DNA of 9,485 nucleotides. Origin: Collinsella sp. (lineage in GTDB: Bacteria; Actinomycetota; Coriobacteriia; Coriobacteriales; Coriobacteriaceae). The position numbers were made by a program, and so were the translations under genes. Location of the stretch: positions 1-9,485 of the forward strand of contig JAUMNV010000011.1 in assembly GCA_031295725.1 (NCBI GenBank), written 5' to 3'. Below are positions 1 through 8,142 of this stretch, piece after piece (positions within the stretch are counted from its first letter, which is position 1; each line of letters opens with the position of its first letter). Under the pieces are notes generated by a model, which made no database searches, was not told where the DNA came from, and saw nothing but the letters and a program-made list of their open reading frames with translations.

Positions 1-28
1 ATTTATAAATATGCAGGTCAGCGAGGTG

Positions 29-970
29 CTAGCGATGTGCCAGCGGATGCGCCGCCAGATAGACCTCGGTCAGTTGCGTGCGGTCGACATGCGTGTAGAC
101 CTGCGTGGTCGAAATATCGGCATGGCCCAAAATCTCCTGCAGCACACGCAAGTCGGCACCGCCCGCGAGCATGTGGGTGGCAAAGGAGTGGCGCAAGGTA
201 TGGGGATGGAGCCCCACCAGCCCCACCTGGCGCCCATACCGCTCGCATATCGCATGCACGGCCTGGCGCGACAGTCGACGTCCGTTCTTATTTAAAAAGA
301 CCGCCAAGGTCTCCGTCCCGTGAGCATGGGCGGCCAGGAGAGTGCGCCCGTCACCTAGATAGTGTGTCAGGGCACGCGCCGCGCTTCCCACCAACGGGGC
401 CAGACGCTCCTTGGAGCCCTTACCGCGCACCAGGACAAACCCGTCATCGATATGGATATCGCCCACATCGAGCCCAACCAGCTCACTCACGCGCAAGCCG
501 CAGCCGTAAAGCACTTCCAAGATGGCATGATCGCGCAGTCCCATCTCGCCCTCGGGAAAGTCTTGATCGAGCAGCGCCGAGACATCCTCCACCGAAAGGT
601 ATTCCGGCAGGCGTTCTGCCTTTTTGGGCAGGCGCAACGCCGCCGTCGGGTTTTGGGCCACGGCCCCATCGCGCACCAAAAAGGCATGCAGACCCTTCAC
701 GGCAGCAAGCGCGCGCTCCACCGAGGCGTCGGAATAGCCTCCGTCGCGGCGATCGGCAACGAAGCCCTCCACGACCTGACGGCTCACATCTTCAAAAGAC
801 GCAATGTCAGCCCGCTCCAGATAGGCGCAGTACGTCGTCAGGTCACGACGGTAGGCCGCAATCGTATTGCGCGCCAAGCCCCGCTCGACCGCGAGGTAAT
901 CGAGATACTCCCCCGCCGCCACAGCGAGCGACGAGGGAGTAGCTTCGGTATGTTCCTGGTTCGCCGGCAC
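29..970 (-). CDS. xerD: Site-specific tyrosine recombinase XerD
   Basis: Tyrosine recombinase of 313 residues that, in its family, acts with XerC at dif to resolve chromosome dimers before cell division. An N-terminal SAM-like core-binding domain spans about residues 17-103 and the catalytic domain about 125-307. The catalytic set is complete and correctly spaced: R160 (GCGLRVSEL), K184 (GKGSKER), H257 and R260 (HPHTLRH), H283 (LGHADISTTQ) and nucleophile Y292 (VYTHV). The spacing matches E. coli XerD (R148, K172, H244, R247, H270, Y279), and the C-terminal VYTHVDRTQL is XerD-like. The start is GTG, only 2 nt after the pyrG stop, in the context ACTAAGGGTG. No other good start lies nearby, so translation is probably coupled to pyrG. 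The stop is TAG. It is housekeeping-type rather than a phage integrase, because it has no att site or mobile-gene context. XerC is the main alternative name. Confidence 0.93.
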   Translation of the reverse strand: MPANQEHTEATPSSLAVAAGEYLDYLAVERGLARNTIAAYRRDLTTYCAYLERADIASFEDVSRQVVEGFVADRRDGGYSDASVERALAAVKGLHAFLVRDGAVAQNPTAALRLPKKAERLPEYLSVEDVSALLDQDFPEGEMGLRDHAILEVLYGCGLRVSELVGLDVGDIHIDDGFVLVRGKGSKERLAPLVGSAARALTHYLGDGRTLLAAHAHGTETLAVFLNKNGRRLSRQAVHAICERYGRQVGLVGLHPHTLRHSFATHMLAGGADLRVLQEILGHADISTTQVYTHVDRTQLTEVYLAAHPLAHR

Positions 971-972
971 CC

Positions 973-2640
<1,668 letters not shown>

Positions 2641-2689
2641 TTACCTGCGCTTCCCGTAGAAGTTGTCCATACACATCTTACGGGTCTTC

Positions 2690-2721
2690 ATTGTAATACT
2701 CGCGACGCGCGCCGCACACAA
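2690..2721 (-). promoter_or_regulatory. Candidate pyrG promoter
   Basis: Reading the minus strand, TTGTGT (2716-2721) lies 17 nt before TATTAC (2693-2698), with the overlapping hexamer TACAAT at 2690-2695. It lies between the upstream terminator and pyrG, where a promoter is needed. The predicted transcript start near 2683 would give a leader of about 50 nt. The start region reads GAAGACCCG. It lacks the GGGC start used for CTP-sensitive slippage at pyrG in several Firmicutes. The assignment rests on hexamer matches only. Confidence 0.35.
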
Positions 2722-2755
2722 TTTTTCTTACGCGCAATCGCATTTCTCCATCTCG

Positions 2756-2788
2756 AAACAAAACGCCGCCCGGTTGCCCAGTCGGCGT
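2756..2788 (-). terminator. Intrinsic terminator after the winged-helix gene
   Basis: On the minus strand ACGCCG pairs with CGGCGT. An A/G mismatch and four more pairs follow (one of them G-U), closing a GCAA tetraloop of the GNRA class. The stem runs straight into TTTTGTTT. It begins 25 nt after the stop of the winged-helix gene, so it should end that transcript and insulate pyrG. Confidence 0.82.
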
Positions 2789-2812
2789 CGTTTCCACTAT
2801 GTATGCACGCGG

Positions 2813-3151
2813 TTATCGATCGGCGACTTCGTCCTTGATCAAGTCCTGCACGAGCATACCGGCACGGATGCCCTCTAGATACCATTCGCCACGCTCCGTA
2901 AGACAAATACCATTTGCGAGCTGGCCGCCGTCGTCGCTGTAGCGCGAGACGACCTCAATGATGTCTTCGGATTCCAAGCGTTCAATTGCCGCGCGGGCGC
3001 GATACGGAGACACCCCCACACGCTCGGCAAGCGTCTTTCGCGAAAAGCCATAAAATCCGCCGTTGTCTTCGGACTGCTGTGCAATCTCCATCAGCACCTG
3101 CACCTCGACACGCTTCATATCGTTGACACTCGCACGACCCTTGCCAGCCAT
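2813..3151 (-). CDS. Small winged helix-turn-helix protein, function unknown
   Basis: A 112-residue cytoplasmic protein, probably a DNA-binding regulator with no known target. After a basic start (MAGKGRAS), helix 1 covers about 9-26. Then GGFYGFSRKTLAERVGVSPYRARAAIERLE (31-60) has the pattern of a helix-turn-helix whose recognition helix is about 48-60. Residues 64-86 (IIEVVSRY, NGICLTERG) form the expected wing, and a C-terminal helix (87-108) may dimerise. The pattern resembles HTH_36 or MarR-like winged helices, but I cannot name a subfamily. I chose the ATG at 3151 because GAGGAGG sits 5 nt before it. The frame stays open upstream to a TTG at 3262, but that extension has no ribosome site and overlaps the likely leader. 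It is a single-gene unit with a terminator on each side. No ligand or metal site is evident. Confidence 0.78.
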   Translation of the reverse strand: MAGKGRASVNDMKRVEVQVLMEIAQQSEDNGGFYGFSRKTLAERVGVSPYRARAAIERLESEDIIEVVSRYSDDGGQLANGICLTERGEWYLEGIRAGMLVQDLIKDEVADR

Positions 3152-3209
3152 GGCAGCCTCCTCAAACCGAGCACGGGCATCACTTGCACCGTGCGCGACC
3201 GGCACACCC

Positions 3210-3235
3210 CATGATGGCCGGCAACATCCATCATG
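3210..3235 (-). promoter_or_regulatory. Perfect 8-bp inverted repeat in the leader of the winged-helix gene
   Basis: CATGATGG (3210-3217) and CCATCATG (3228-3235) are exact inverted copies separated by 10 nt, about 60-85 nt before the start codon. A possible -10, TACAAT (3271-3276 on the minus strand), lies upstream with no convincing -35. The repeat could be an operator for autoregulation or an RNA hairpin. The pairing is seen directly and the role is inferred. Confidence 0.35.
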
Positions 3236-3340
3236 CGGCATCCCCGCAAAAGGATGAAACAATTAGGGTTATTGTATACCGCCCAAATCACTTATAGGCA
3301 GGTAAACGGGCTAATTTTAGGTTAAACGGTAGCTTTGTTG

Positions 3341-3381
3341 ATAAAAGGGGCACACCGAATGTATATCCGATGCGCCCCTTT
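3341..3381 (-). terminator. Strong intrinsic terminator after the DUF1846 gene
   Basis: On the minus strand AAAGGGGC pairs with GCCCCTTT. The stem continues inward through about nine further pairs, including G-U pairs, to a 4-nt loop, giving about 17 bp in all. TTTTAT follows directly. It starts 20 nt past the DUF1846 stop. The opposite strand has only a short T run, so the minus strand is the working direction. Confidence 0.85.
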
Positions 3382-3400
3382 CAGACCAATTTATCCAGGC

Positions 3401-4882
3401 TTAGCGGTGGAAGAAACCACGGCGCTCGAACTTGGGCTCGCAGCACACGTTGATGCCCAGCTTGCGCAATACCGTCTCGTCCGTCGGCGAGATGATCACG
3501 CTAAAGAAGGCATCGCAGCCACGCAGCTGCTCCAGGCCCGAAAGGACGCGGGCCGCCGTCTCGCTCGTTGCCGAGGTGATCGAGAGCGCCATAAGCGTCT
3601 CGTCAGTGTGCAGGCGCGGGTTCTTGCTACCCAGGAAATGCGTCTTGAGCTTGCTGATAGGCTCAATCGCCTCATCGCTAATAACCTCGAGCTCAAGGTC
3701 AACGCCCGAGACATGCTTAAGTGCATTCATGATGAGCGAGCTCGCGGCGCCCAGGCGCGTGGAAGTCTTGCCGGTCACCACGGAGCCATCGGGCATGACC
3801 ATGGCGCCTACGGGGCCACCCGTCAGCTGTTCCCTGGTAAGGGCGGCCGAGCGTGCCGGCGAGTAATTCTTGTCGATACCGGCCTTCTTCATAATGATCT
3901 TGAGACGGTCGACTTGCTCATCGCCCACGCCGGTACGGCGCACATTTTCGACCGCAGTAAAGTAGCGGCGGACGATTTCCATCTTGGAAGCGTCGCGGCA
4001 GGCATCGTCATCGGTAATGGCAAAACCGACCATATTAACGCCCATGTCCGTGGGGCTCTGGTAGGGGCTCTTGCCCAGGATCTTTTCCATCAGAGCACGG
4101 ACCACCGGGAAGGCCTCGACGTCACGGTTGTAGTTGACCGTGGTCTTGTTGTAGGCCTCCAAGTGGAAGGAGTCGATGATATTGGCATCGTCGAGGTCGG
4201 CCGTGGCGGCCTCATAGGCGATGTTAACCGGATGCGTGAGGGGCAAATTCCAGACCGGGAAAGTCTCGAACTTGGCGTAGCCGGCGGCGGTGCCGTGCTT
4301 GTGCTCGTGATAGAGCTGAGACAGGCAGGTGGCGAGCTTGCCCGAGCCAGGGCCGGGAGCGGTGACCACAACGAGTGGACGAGTGGTCTCGACAAACTCG
4401 TTCTTGCCATAGCCGTCGTCGGACACGATCAGGTCGACGTCGTGCGGATAGCCCTCGATGGGATAGTGCAGCTTGGCAGGAATGCCGAGCGCGTTCAGGC
4501 GATTGCGGAACACATCGGCGGCGGGCTGGCCGGCGTACTGGGTGATAACCACGGCCGCGACAGCAAAACCGTTGCCGCGGAACAGGTCGACCAGGCGCAA
4601 AACGTCCTCGTCATAGGTAATACCCAGGTCACCGCGAGCCTTGTTCTTCTCGATGTGGTTCGCGTTAATGGCGATGATGACCTCGACGTCGTCGGCAATG
4701 CTCTTGAGCATGCGAAACTTGCTGTCCGGCTCAAAACCCGGCAGCACGCGACTCGCATGATAGTCGTCAAACAGCTTGCCGCCAAACTCCAAATACAGCT
4801 TGCCGCCAAACTGCGAGATGCGCTCCTTAATATGAGCGGCCTGCAGCTCGATATACTTCGCGTTGTCGAAACCCTGGCGCAT
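3401..4882 (-). CDS. DUF1846 domain-containing protein
   Basis: A 493-residue soluble protein that I recognise as the DUF1846 family (Pfam PF08903), a conserved bacterial family without an established function. The N-terminal hallmark GGKLYLEFGGKLFDDYHASR (26-45) is present. Other conserved stretches are SDDGYGKNEF (154-163), a glycine-rich phosphate-loop-like APGPGSGKLATC (175-186) and GGPVGAMVMPDGSVVTGKTS (355-374). The last two suggest nucleotide or phosphate binding, which is inference. There are no membrane segments or signal peptide. An in-frame ATG lies 8 codons upstream at 4906, but it has no ribosome site and would sit about 10 nt from the likely transcript start. The ATG at 4882 has GGGAG 6 nt before it and matches the usual family N-terminus (M-x-x-x-FDN-x-KY). 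The gene is monocistronic, with a TATAAT upstream and a strong terminator downstream. Confidence 0.93.
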   Translation of the reverse strand: MRQGFDNAKYIELQAAHIKERISQFGGKLYLEFGGKLFDDYHASRVLPGFEPDSKFRMLKSIADDVEVIIAINANHIEKNKARGDLGITYDEDVLRLVDLFRGNGFAVAAVVITQYAGQPAADVFRNRLNALGIPAKLHYPIEGYPHDVDLIVSDDGYGKNEFVETTRPLVVVTAPGPGSGKLATCLSQLYHEHKHGTAAGYAKFETFPVWNLPLTHPVNIAYEAATADLDDANIIDSFHLEAYNKTTVNYNRDVEAFPVVRALMEKILGKSPYQSPTDMGVNMVGFAITDDDACRDASKMEIVRRYFTAVENVRRTGVGDEQVDRLKIIMKKAGIDKNYSPARSAALTREQLTGGPVGAMVMPDGSVVTGKTSTRLGAASSLIMNALKHVSGVDLELEVISDEAIEPISKLKTHFLGSKNPRLHTDETLMALSITSATSETAARVLSGLEQLRGCDAFFSVIISPTDETVLRKLGINVCCEPKFERRGFFHR

Positions 4883-4921
4883 ATATGGCTCCCGTCCCGT
4901 TTCCATTTAATGTTCTAGGCG

Positions 4922-4927
4922 ATTATA
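4922..4927 (-). promoter_or_regulatory. -10 element for the DUF1846 gene
   Basis: A perfect TATAAT on the minus strand, 39 nt before the chosen ATG. The sequence 17-18 nt further upstream (around GGTATCG) is a poor -35. The first possible ATG (4906) would fall only about 10 nt into the predicted transcript, which supports the later start at 4882. Confidence 0.45.
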
Positions 4928-4989
4928 ACGGAGCCCGCCCTCCCCGATACCCAGACCATCAACAGGCACCAACCAAACACGCCACCGAT

Positions 4990-5059
4990 AAGTTGCGGTG
5001 AAATAGTTCCCGTTTAACCCCCTCAAGACGGCCAAACAGGAACTATTCCACCGCAACTT
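4990..5059 (-). repeat. 70-bp intergenic inverted repeat with 26-bp arms
   Basis: The left arm (4990-5015, starting AAGTTGCGGTG) and right arm (5034-5059, ending CACCGCAACTT) are inverted copies matching at 24 of 26 positions, with an 18-nt loop. Both mismatches are A-C in plus-strand RNA but G-U in minus-strand RNA, so only the minus transcript gives an uninterrupted 26-bp stem. Further out, CGCCA (4980-4984) can pair with TGGCG (5067-5071). There is no T run, no flanking target duplication and no open frame. It lies between the terminator of the arc unit and the DUF1846 promoter. It could be a dispersed repeat or MITE-like element, or a structural RNA. Confidence 0.65.
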
Positions 5060-5163
5060 CCCCTATTGGCGCAAAGTAACCTGACCCCATTGCACCAACA
5101 ACAGAAACGTCGCAGGTTGAGCATAAGTCAGCGAGCGACGTCCAGGACGCACAAGTTGGCATG
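5060..5163. other. Noncoding stretch with no clear signal
   Basis: No open frame with a ribosome site is seen on either strand between the 70-bp inverted repeat and the terminator. The only structure noted is a 7-bp inverted pair, ACGTCGC (5107-5113) with GCGACGT (5135-5141), around a 21-nt spacer. No promoter hexamer pair was convincing. With the neighbouring inverted repeat and hairpin cluster, it makes the whole interval 4928-5415 noncoding. Confidence 0.5.
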
Positions 5164-5205
5164 AAAAAGGCAAGGCATAGACCTTTTGGTCATGCCTTGC
5201 CTTTT
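5164..5205 (-). terminator. Terminator of the arginine deiminase unit
   Basis: AAAAGGCAAGGCAT (5165-5178) pairs perfectly with ATGCCTTGCCTTTT (5192-5205). After a one-base bulge, GACC/GGTC closes a 4-nt loop. On the minus strand the stem ends in TTTTT, and on the plus strand in TTTT, so it could work both ways. It is the first canonical terminator after the transporter gene, though about 210 nt downstream of its stop. Outer arms CCAGGACG (5142-5149) and CGTCCTGG (5220-5227) enclose it. Confidence 0.82.
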
Positions 5206-5247
5206 GAATGACAAATTGTCGTCCTGGGCGGCGCGCAGCGTCGACTG

Positions 5248-5415
5248 GTTGCGCGGTTCGTAGAACCGCGCAACATGAGAGCGCCCCCTCCCGCGCACGG
5301 AACGGGAGGGGGCTAAAGGTAGGAGTCTACCGGTGGGTTTACCCCACCGGACAGACGATGACCAGGTGATCCTTTACAGGATCGTCAAGGTTTCCGTGGG
5401 GTACCCGTTGGGTAC
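5248..5415 (-). repeat. Cluster of five perfect hairpins 3' of the transporter gene
   Basis: Five inverted repeats are packed into 168 nt directly after the transporter stop: 5401-5415 (GTACCC, 3-nt loop), 5368-5383 (GATCCT, 4-nt loop), 5330-5350 (CCGGTGGG, extendable by GTCT/AGAC at 5325-5328 and 5353-5356), 5283-5313 (GCCCCCTCCCG, 9-nt loop) and 5248-5274 (GTTGCGCGGTTC, 3-nt loop). The arms are unrelated to one another, so this is not a direct-repeat array. None is followed by a T run, so none is a canonical terminator. They may protect the mRNA 3' end or form a structured regulatory RNA. Confidence 0.6.
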
Positions 5416-6894
5416 TTAGAGCAGCACGCAGGCGACGGTCAGGATGACGGCGCAGACGACGGAGAGCGCGACGATGAGCTTAAGGGCAAACTTGAGCCAG
5501 GTCGTCCACTCGATCTTGGCCAGGGCGAGACCGCCCATGATGGCACCGGAGGTCGGGGTGAACAGGTTCACGACACCGATAGCAGCGGAGAAGATCATGA
5601 CCATGACCTCGGGCGAGAAGCCGAGCTTAACAGCCAGCGGTCCCATGATGGGCATGGAGACGGTAGCCATACCAGAGGTCGAGGGGATCAGGAAGGACAG
5701 GCCGAAGTAGACCAGGAAGCTCATGGGAGCGAAGATCACGCCGGACAGGCCAGCCAGAGCATTGGCGGCAGCGTCGAGGACGAAGACGTCGAGGCCGGTG
5801 TTAGCCATGAGGACGGAGATACCACGAGCGAGGGCGATGACGAGAACAACGGACATCATGTCGGCAGCGCCGGTGATGAAGGTGTTAACGATCTGCTTCT
5901 CGGACAGGCCACCGATGATACCGATCAGGACAGCCATGAGGAAGAACCAGGTGGAAGCCTCGTCGAAGTACCACTGGCCAATGGGCAGGCCGGTGATCAG
6001 GGCAGACCAGCCCTGGACGACGGCGTTACCGTCGGCGTCGTAGACAGCGCCAGCGTCGAAGAAGTTGGCGACGCCCTCGTTGAGGTCGGCCAGCGGGATG
6101 AAGCCGACGATCATGACGACGAAGGTGAAGGCGAAGGCGATCAGAACACCCTTCTGACGACCAGTGAGCTTGACCTCCTTGTGGACCTCGGAAGCAGCCT
6201 TGCCGTGAGCCTCTTCAGCGTCCTTAAGCTCCTGCATCGACAGGATGGTGGAACCCTTGTCAGCCTTGACCTTCTTGGCATAGTTCATCACGAAGACGAT
6301 GGACATAGCGGTAGTGACAATCCACAGGACGGCACCGAGGCCGATGATGATGGACTGGTTGACCTCAATGCCAACGCCAGTCAGAGCGTCGACGGCAGCG
6401 CCGACGGCAAACGGGTTAACCGTGGAGCCGAGGCAGCCGCAGCCAGCGCCGAGCAGGACGGTAGCGGCGCCGACCATGGGGTCGAAGCCAGCGGCCATCA
6501 TGGTAGCGGCGAGCAGGGCGTAGAAGGGAACGGTCTCCTCGCACATACCATAGGTGGTACCACCGAGGGAGAAGATGAGCATAAGGACAGGAATGAGCAT
6601 GATCTCGTTGCCCTTAAGCTTCTGCACCAGAACGGCGATGCCGTTGTCCAGGGCGCCGGTCTCGGTCATCATACCGAGGAAGCCGCCCAGGATCATAACG
6701 AAGAGGCAGACGGGCAGAGCGTCAGCGAAGCCCTTAATCGGGGCGGTGCAGAAATCGCTCAGACGGGCGGCAGTAACCGCGCCGCCGGACGTGCCGGAGA
6801 CGATAACGGTAATCACTGCAACAATTGCCAGCAGAGCTAGAAGAATGGTGAACGATGAAGGCATACCGCGCTTTTTCTTAGCGGTCTCAGTCAT
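5416..6894 (-). CDS. YfcC-family membrane transporter, probable arginine/ornithine exchanger (ArcD-like)
   Basis: A polytopic inner-membrane carrier of 492 residues with about 11-13 hydrophobic segments, starting at about residue 14. It belongs to the YfcC/DcuC-like family (Pfam PF03606). Family-type motifs are GGTTYGMCEETVPFY (111-125), CGCLGSTVNPFAVG (151-164), PSTSGMATVSMPIMGP (404-419) and LFTPTSGAIMGG (445-456). These paired loops are typical of ion-transporter-superfamily re-entrant regions. A charged cytoplasmic loop lies at about 205-248. It follows arcA and arcB, so arginine/ornithine exchange is the likely role. YfcC-type ArcD proteins are known in streptococcal arc operons, but substrate cannot be read from sequence. 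In-frame ATGs exist at 6921, 6903 and 6894. I prefer 6894 (MTETAKKKRG), which has a G-rich site 9 nt upstream. GTT, GCT and GGT codons are frequent, a sign of high expression. Confidence 0.85.
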   Translation of the reverse strand: MTETAKKKRGMPSSFTILLALLAIVAVITVIVSGTSGGAVTAARLSDFCTAPIKGFADALPVCLFVMILGGFLGMMTETGALDNGIAVLVQKLKGNEIMLIPVLMLIFSLGGTTYGMCEETVPFYALLAATMMAAGFDPMVGAATVLLGAGCGCLGSTVNPFAVGAAVDALTGVGIEVNQSIIIGLGAVLWIVTTAMSIVFVMNYAKKVKADKGSTILSMQELKDAEEAHGKAASEVHKEVKLTGRQKGVLIAFAFTFVVMIVGFIPLADLNEGVANFFDAGAVYDADGNAVVQGWSALITGLPIGQWYFDEASTWFFLMAVLIGIIGGLSEKQIVNTFITGAADMMSVVLVIALARGISVLMANTGLDVFVLDAAANALAGLSGVIFAPMSFLVYFGLSFLIPSTSGMATVSMPIMGPLAVKLGFSPEVMVMIFSAAIGVVNLFTPTSGAIMGGLALAKIEWTTWLKFALKLIVALSVVCAVILTVACVLL

Positions 6895-6994
6895 GGTTCT
6901 CATCCCCCCTTCATAAATCATTTAACTTTCTCGTGCGAAGCGGATCTTCCGTGCCGTGCCCACCGCCCGACGCGAGATATTTACCAGACAAAGC

Positions 6995-7026
6995 CGCTCG
7001 GGGTGTGCAGCAATACACCCCGAGCG
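6995..7026 (-). terminator. Hairpin between arcB and the transporter gene, attenuator or weak terminator
   Basis: CGCTCGGGGTGT (6995-7006) and ACACCCCGAGCG (7015-7026) pair perfectly over 12 bp with an 8-nt loop, 15 nt after the arcB stop. The minus strand continues GGCTTTGTCTGG, a poor T run, so read-through into the transporter gene is likely. It may set the ratio of enzyme to transporter mRNA. No convincing separate promoter for the transporter was found in the remaining 100 nt. Confidence 0.5.
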
Positions 7027-7041
7027 AGATGCTAGATGCTC

Positions 7042-8037
7042 TTACTTGAGCGTGGCGTACATGACAGCCTTGATGGTGTGCATGCGGTTCTCGGCCTCGT
7101 CGAAGACCTTGGAAGCGGGGCTCTCGAAGACCTCGTCGGTGACCTCCTGCTCGGTGATGCCGAACTGCTCGCACTTCTCGGCGCCAATCGTGGTGTTGGT
7201 GTCGTGGAAGCTGGGCAGGCAGTGCAGGAAGATGGCACCCGGGTTGGCCATAGCCATGACCTCGGAGGTAACGCGATACGGGGTGAGCTGAGCGATGCGC
7301 TCGGCCCAGACCTCGTCGGGCTCGCCCATGGAGACCCACACATCGGTGTAGATAACGTCGGCACCGGTGACGCCGTCCTTGACGTCAGTGGTCAGCTTGA
7401 TGGTGCAGTCGTTAGCCTCGGCGATGGGCTTGCAGGCCTCGATGACGTCGTCAGCGGGCATGCACTCCTCGGGGCCGCAGGCCACGAAGTTCATGCCAAG
7501 CTTGGAGCAGACAACCATGAGGGAGCGAGCGACATTGTTCTTGCAGTCGCCCATGAAGACGAGGGTCTTGCCCTTGATGTCGTAGTTGAAGTTCTCCTGG
7601 ACGGTCAGGATGTCGGCGAGCATCTGGGTGGGGTGCCACTCGGTGGTCAGGCCGTTCCACACGGGCACGCCGGACTTGGCAGCGAGCTCCTCGACGTCGT
7701 CCTGGGCAAAGCCACGGAACTCGATGCCGTCATACATGCGGCCGAGAACGCGGGCAGTGTCCTCGATGGACTCCTTCTTGCCCATCTGCGACGAACCGGG
7801 ATCGAGGTAGGTGACGCCCATGCCCAGATCCATGCCGCCGACCTCGAAGGCGCAGCGGGTACGAGTGGAGGTCTTCTGGAAGAGCAGAACGATGTTCTTG
7901 CCCTCGAGATAGCGGTGCGGAACGCCAGCGCGCTTCATGTCCTTGAAGTTCTTGGAAAGCTTGAGCAAGTACTCGATCTCCTCGGTGGAGAGGTCGAGGA
8001 GCTTGAGGAAGCTACGGCCGGAGAGGTTAACACCCAT
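7042..8037 (-). CDS. arcB: Ornithine carbamoyltransferase, catabolic type by context
   Basis: In this operon it phosphorolyses citrulline to ornithine and carbamoyl phosphate; the same fold (ArgF) runs the reverse reaction in arginine synthesis. It has 331 residues, the usual length. The carbamoyl-phosphate domain carries STRTR (57-61) and HPTQ (135-138). The ornithine domain carries D232 with SMGE (236-239) and HCLP (272-275) with the active-site cysteine C273. All are intact. The start is the ATG at 8037, with AAAGGA about 8 nt upstream. The frame extends 30 codons further upstream into the arcA-arcB gap, but that extension lacks family similarity. It lies 105 nt after arcA, with two hairpins in the gap. 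The catabolic assignment (arcB rather than argF) comes from its neighbours, since sequence alone does not separate them. Confidence 0.95.
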   Translation of the reverse strand: MGVNLSGRSFLKLLDLSTEEIEYLLKLSKNFKDMKRAGVPHRYLEGKNIVLLFQKTSTRTRCAFEVGGMDLGMGVTYLDPGSSQMGKKESIEDTARVLGRMYDGIEFRGFAQDDVEELAAKSGVPVWNGLTTEWHPTQMLADILTVQENFNYDIKGKTLVFMGDCKNNVARSLMVVCSKLGMNFVACGPEECMPADDVIEACKPIAEANDCTIKLTTDVKDGVTGADVIYTDVWVSMGEPDEVWAERIAQLTPYRVTSEVMAMANPGAIFLHCLPSFHDTNTTIGAEKCEQFGITEQEVTDEVFESPASKVFDEAENRMHTIKAVMYATLK

Positions 8038-8082
8038 GGTTCGTTTCCTTTCGAAAAAATGAATTACGTAAGTATTAGTGTT

Positions 8083-8130
8083 GCCCGTTTGACGGGCGAA
8101 ACCGGTGCGGTTGTAGGGGGACCGCACCGG
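8083..8130 (-). promoter_or_regulatory. Intercistronic hairpins between arcA and arcB
   Basis: CCGGTGCGGT (8102-8111) and ACCGCACCGG (8121-8130) form a perfect 10-bp stem with a 9-nt loop, 12 nt after the arcA stop. A smaller stem, GCCCG (8083-8087) with CGGGC (8093-8097), follows. The first stem is trailed only by TTT, so full termination is doubtful. mRNA processing or 3' protection of the arcA message is more likely, which is inference. Confidence 0.45.
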
Positions 8131-8142
8131 AAACGGAAAGAC

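Noticed and set aside
2683..2760. CTP-sensing slippage attenuator of the Firmicutes pyrG type
   Set aside because: The predicted start lacks GGGC, and the only terminator hairpin (2756-2788) lies upstream of the likely promoter, next to the previous gene.
2813..3262. Longer 149-residue form of the winged-helix protein starting at TTG 3262
   Set aside because: The extra 37 residues have no ribosome site or fold pattern, while ATG 3151 has an ideal GAGGAGG site.
3335..4918. A 527-codon open frame on the plus strand opposite the DUF1846 gene
   Set aside because: Same cause. It runs through the DUF1846 terminator and has no recognisable domain, while the minus-strand frame has clear family motifs.
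4990..5059. Insertion sequence or Xer dif site
   Set aside because: No transposase frame lies between or beside the arms and no target duplication is visible. The 26-bp arms with an 18-nt loop do not have the layout of a 28-bp dif site (two 11-bp arms around 6 bp).
5248..5415. CRISPR array or tandem repeat
   Set aside because: The stems differ from one another and there are no recurring direct repeats, regular spacers or cas genes.
8058..8075. ArgR operator before arcB (TGAAT followed by the palindrome TTACGTAA)
   Set aside because: Only one half resembles an ARG box; the second half reads TAAGT rather than ATTCA, so the match is not supportable.
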